Part shown: positions 8,211 through 10,114 of the stretch, one piece after another
Layout of the letters: every line of letters starts with the position of its first letter
How positions within the stretch are numbered: position 1 is the first letter of the stretch
Assembly (NCBI GenBank): GCA_014621425.1
Contig: JAANBB010000796.1
Span: 1 to 10,114 of the forward strand
DNA from: Cylindrodendrum hubeiense
Taxonomy: Eukaryota; Ascomycota; Sordariomycetes; Hypocreales; Nectriaceae
Reading direction: 5' to 3'
DNA length: 10,114 nt
Position numbers and translations under genes: made by a program
Notes under the pieces: model-generated
The model's input: only the letters and a program-made list of their open reading frames with translations
Databases searched by the model: none
What the model was told of the DNA's origin: nothing

Positions 8211-8399
8211 GGAGTTCGTGCTAGGTATCGGGTTCCATTCGGGGGTTTGACGTGCTACGATAGGTAACTATCATGCTACATTGTTTATAATGGCACATTG
8301 CTGACTTTTCGGCAGTCTCTTTTCTCTTCCTTGTACATCTTTTTGCAATGTATTATCAACAAGTTGGTTTAGTGATTAATGGAGTAAGTGCATAGGGTT

Positions 8400-8445
8400 G
8401 TTATTTCGTTTCTCGGGCAGAGGCCGTTGTGGTCTAGGAAATAAC
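8400..8445. repeat. 8-bp inverted repeat around the tRNA-like head
   Basis: GTTATTTC (8400-8407) is complementary to GAAATAAC (8438-8445). In addition CGTTTCTCGGG (8407-8417) recurs with one change as CGTTTCGCGGG (8445-8455). Confidence 0.5.
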
Positions 8446-8463
8446 GTTTCGCGGGTTCAAGTC
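8424..8463 (+). other. Degenerate tRNA-like fragment (A-box and B-box-like)
   Basis: CCGTTGTGGTCTAG at 8424-8437 resembles the 5' end of eukaryotic tRNA-Glu, including the A-box. GGTTCAAGTC at 8454-8463 resembles the T-loop/B-box. The two boxes are only about 20 bp apart, too close for a functional tRNA, and neither a T-stem nor an acceptor stem can be folded. It is either a truncated tRNA relic, the head of a tRNA-derived SINE, or chance. Confidence 0.25.
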
Positions 8464-8715
8464 ATCTGCTTTCTCCAAGTTCTCAAGGGTTTCATCATTA
8501 CATTCATGGTCTAGTTCAACCACGCGATACAATTATCCAACCTCCAAGATTGCATCTTACTCACATTGTACCCGCTCCAAGAGTCTTCCACGTCCCCCAC
8601 CCTCTCTCAAGCCTTCGCCTTAGTGGCGGCACTCTCCCTGGTGACTGTGACTATAACACTTCGGACGCGTCAGTCCTTTTATGTCTACCTCCTTGGTCAC
8701 TCCTCATATGCCATC

Positions 8716-9417
8716 TCACTGGCCCCAGCCATCATGCGCTTGTCTTTCTCTTGTATCGTCCTGGGGTGCGTCCATTTCGTTAGGAGGCCGCTCATAAGCC
8801 GCATGGATGGGCTCCGGGTAAGAAGTCCAGACCCCTGGATCCTCAAGAACAATATTAGGATGCTGGATAGCCCAATCTTGTCTCAGACCGAGCACCTCTC
8901 GTTGGCGGCGAGACCTCCTGCTGTGGGATCGATGTTGCTGCGTGTGATCATGCAGGTGTTCATGAGTGCTCCGTTGAGAACTCTGGTAGGTACCGGCTTG
9001 TTCGTACGAGCTGTAGTGATGGCGAAACCGACCTCTTCTCGTGCGCTTTCTAGAACTCCGTCGCTTTCGATCTTTGCCCTTCCTCCCCAGCATCACACAC
9101 CCCAGGATTCCCAAGATCGCAAACATGAAGGACAAGCCAATTGAGAGTCCTACCATGTTAGCGCCCGAGGATCGTCGGTGCAGCAGGTGGAAGGATCCTG
9201 GCCCAATGGCGTTCAACGTGGCTCGCAGGTTTGGATCCTCAGGTGATAGGATGGCTGACTTGTTGTATAGCAGGTCGGACGACGTCGGACCTGGAGCACA
9301 TACAAAGCCTCGCAACTCGATTTTCATTCCATCTTGGACGCCATAGCTCGGGAAACATCGTTGTTGTAAGCCTCCAATGAGGGCATGGTCTCTCAACAAG
9401 GGGATCGGCGGCATCAT
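8716..9417 (-). CDS. Single-pass membrane protein with basic and histidine-rich tail
   Basis: The minus frame reads from the first in-frame ATG (9417-9415, with a second ATG directly after) to TGA at 8718-8716, 233 aa. A 90-residue N-terminal part contains cysteines and a GFVCAPGP segment. A membrane helix follows at 86-110 (NMVGLSIGLSFMFAILGILG...), then a basic run RKGKDRKRRSSRKRTRRGR at 112-130, a histidine-rich HEHLHDH at 152-158 and a tail with tryptophan and proline. The tail is probably cytosolic. The frame stays open up to 9480, so the 5' end may lie in another exon: ATG at 9757-9755, 27 codons to a GTAAGT donor at 9676-9671, and an acceptor TATATAG ending at 9484 join in phase, but the 193-nt intron would be long and lacks a clear branch site. 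No family recognised. It is convergent with the gene ending at 8210. Confidence 0.5.
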   Translation of the reverse strand: MMPPIPLLRDHALIGGLQQRCFPSYGVQDGMKIELRGFVCAPGPTSSDLLYNKSAILSPEDPNLRATLNAIGPGSFHLLHRRSSGANMVGLSIGLSFMFAILGILGCVMLGRKGKDRKRRSSRKRTRRGRFRHHYSSYEQAGTYQSSQRSTHEHLHDHTQQHRSHSRRSRRQREVLGLRQDWAIQHPNIVLEDPGVWTSYPEPIHAAYERPPNEMDAPQDDTRERQAHDGWGQ

Positions 9418-9967
9418 GCAACAATTGACTTTGATCCAAGAACACGAACTTGACAAAAGAGCTCTACGATAGAAACACAATCTCTATATACTTCAAGCCC
9501 GCAAGTTTGCAACATGGCATTTCTCGCCAGCGTTCTCCGCGAGTTTTACACGCTCGCTCCAAAGCACACGCTGAGCCGCATGGGCAAAGAGGGAACAATC
9601 TTGTTTCCCCGTCTGTGCATTGGAGTTGTCTGGAGTTTTCCCGCGTGCATCATCCCACAAAGAGCTAAAAACTTACAGTTATCGCCAACAATCCCATGGT
9701 TGTCCTACCCAAACACGCCGTCTCTCCGACCCAAACTCCCGGGAGTAAGAACGCCATGCAGACAGCTACGTGTTTGCGCTTCTTCCGCCGGAGCAAGCAT
9801 GGGATGACTATACGTGCGAACGCTGATTGATAGTGCCAGGCTGCATCATGGAGCTGGAAACATTGGAGAAAGATGCCATTCTAGCGAAACGCAGTGCATG
9901 CAACTATGAGTGGTCTATCAAACGAATCAAGCAAACCCACCTGTGTCTATCCGACCTTCTAAAAAAG
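9418..9967. other. Upstream region of the minus membrane-protein gene
   Basis: No independent gene is supported. It contains the candidate first exon (9757-9677) and GTAAGT donor of the minus gene described above. The 97-codon plus-strand frame at 9514-9807 overlaps that exon and has no recognisable content. Confidence 0.4.
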
Positions 9968-10114
9968 ATGCAATCTGAGCCCAGAACATCCAGCCGCCCC
10001 CTTCTCAATTCTCACCACCTCCGCTCCCTCTCCCTCCGCTCCCTCCTCTCTCTCCGCCGCCTCCTCCGCTCCCTCCGCTCCTCGTCCGAGCCGTCGCCGA
10101 CATCCATCTCGCGG
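9968..10114 (+). CDS. Possible 5' end of a gene with a mitochondrial-type leader, cut by the right edge
   Basis: ATG at 9968 (context AAAAAAG before ATG, with A at -3) opens a frame of 49 codons that reaches the window end without a stop. The product is rich in Arg, Ser and Leu and carries only two acidic residues (positions 4 and 41): after MQSEPRTSSRPL comes LRSLSLRSLLSLRRLLRSL. This is the composition of a mitochondrial targeting peptide. The same sequence is a pyrimidine-rich CT tract typical of fungal promoters, which is open in several frames for compositional reasons, so it may equally be untranslated leader. Confidence 0.3.
   Translation, partial: MQSEPRTSSRPLLNSHHLRSLSLRSLLSLRRLLRSLRSSSEPSPTSISR
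10018..10082. repeat. Pyrimidine-rich repeats of CCTCCGCTCCCT
   Basis: Perfect 12-mers start at 10018, 10033 and 10063 (spacings 15 and 30), with a fourth, shortened copy at 10072. All spacings are multiples of three. The surrounding 65 bp is almost purine-free on the plus strand. Confidence 0.8.

Larger units (their letters stand above)
8211..8715. other. Intergenic region between two convergent genes
   Basis: This stretch serves as the 3' flank of both membrane-protein genes. It is AT-rich at 8260-8400, as expected for 3' untranslated sequence, and holds a tRNA-like fragment at 8424-8463. No other gene is seen. Confidence 0.5.

Noticed and set aside
8424..8463. Functional tRNA gene
   Set aside because: Box spacing is far too short and no cloverleaf stems can be formed.
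8566..9144. 192-codon plus-strand frame with hydrophobic stretches
   Set aside because: It starts at a non-ATG codon and lies antisense to the minus frame, which shows a coherent membrane helix followed by a basic stop-transfer run.
2936..9417. Secondary-metabolite cluster
   Set aside because: No synthase, oxidase, transporter or pathway regulator is present; the STAND N-terminal domain has relatives in some cluster annotations, but that alone is not evidence.
1..10114. CRISPR array, bacterial operon, integrated virus or complete transposon
   Set aside because: No regularly spaced repeats, no transposase, integrase or polymerase motifs, no long terminal repeats; the spliced gene structure is eukaryotic.

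Overview
The window looks like nuclear DNA of a filamentous ascomycete (Pezizomycotina, perhaps Sordariomycetes). Four things point there: introns of 49-68 nt with GT..AG ends and CTNA-type branch sites, pyrimidine-rich tracts upstream of genes, CCTACCT / TACCTAGGTA intergenic motifs, and two fungus-typical protein families. Nothing indicates a bacterium or a virus. The species cannot be named from sequence alone.

Layout, left to right. (1) Bases 1-528, minus strand: the N-terminal 176 codons of a fungal kinase-like protein, a family often labelled 'alpha-galactosidase A'; it runs off the left edge. Two CACGTG boxes lie about 180-230 bp upstream of its start. (2) Bases 529-2935: mostly gene-free. 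It holds a possible minus-strand gene relic with one in-frame stop, a short hairpin, and a weak 109-codon ORF. (3) Bases 2936-5934, plus strand: the one complete, confidently modelled gene. It has four exons and encodes a 943-aa fungal STAND/NLR-like protein with an N-terminal signalling-type domain, a NACHT-like P-loop NTPase, a winged-helix segment and a short ankyrin-like C-terminus. (4) Bases 5935-7715: a C/T-rich stretch with long but unconvincing ORFs and several short perfect tandem duplications. (5) Bases 7716-8210 (plus) and 8716-9417 (minus): a convergent pair of small single-pass membrane proteins, each with a strongly basic tail directly after the membrane segment. A degenerate tRNA-like fragment lies between them. 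(6) Bases 9418-10114: the upstream region of the minus gene, then a pyrimidine-rich repeat tract that may be the start of a further gene running off the right edge.

The genes do not form an obvious pathway or biosynthetic cluster. The STAND protein is the likely innate-immunity or allorecognition-type component. The kinase-like protein has no established substrate. The two membrane proteins are unassigned; their convergent placement and shared architecture are suggestive only. The 5' ends of both membrane-protein genes are uncertain.
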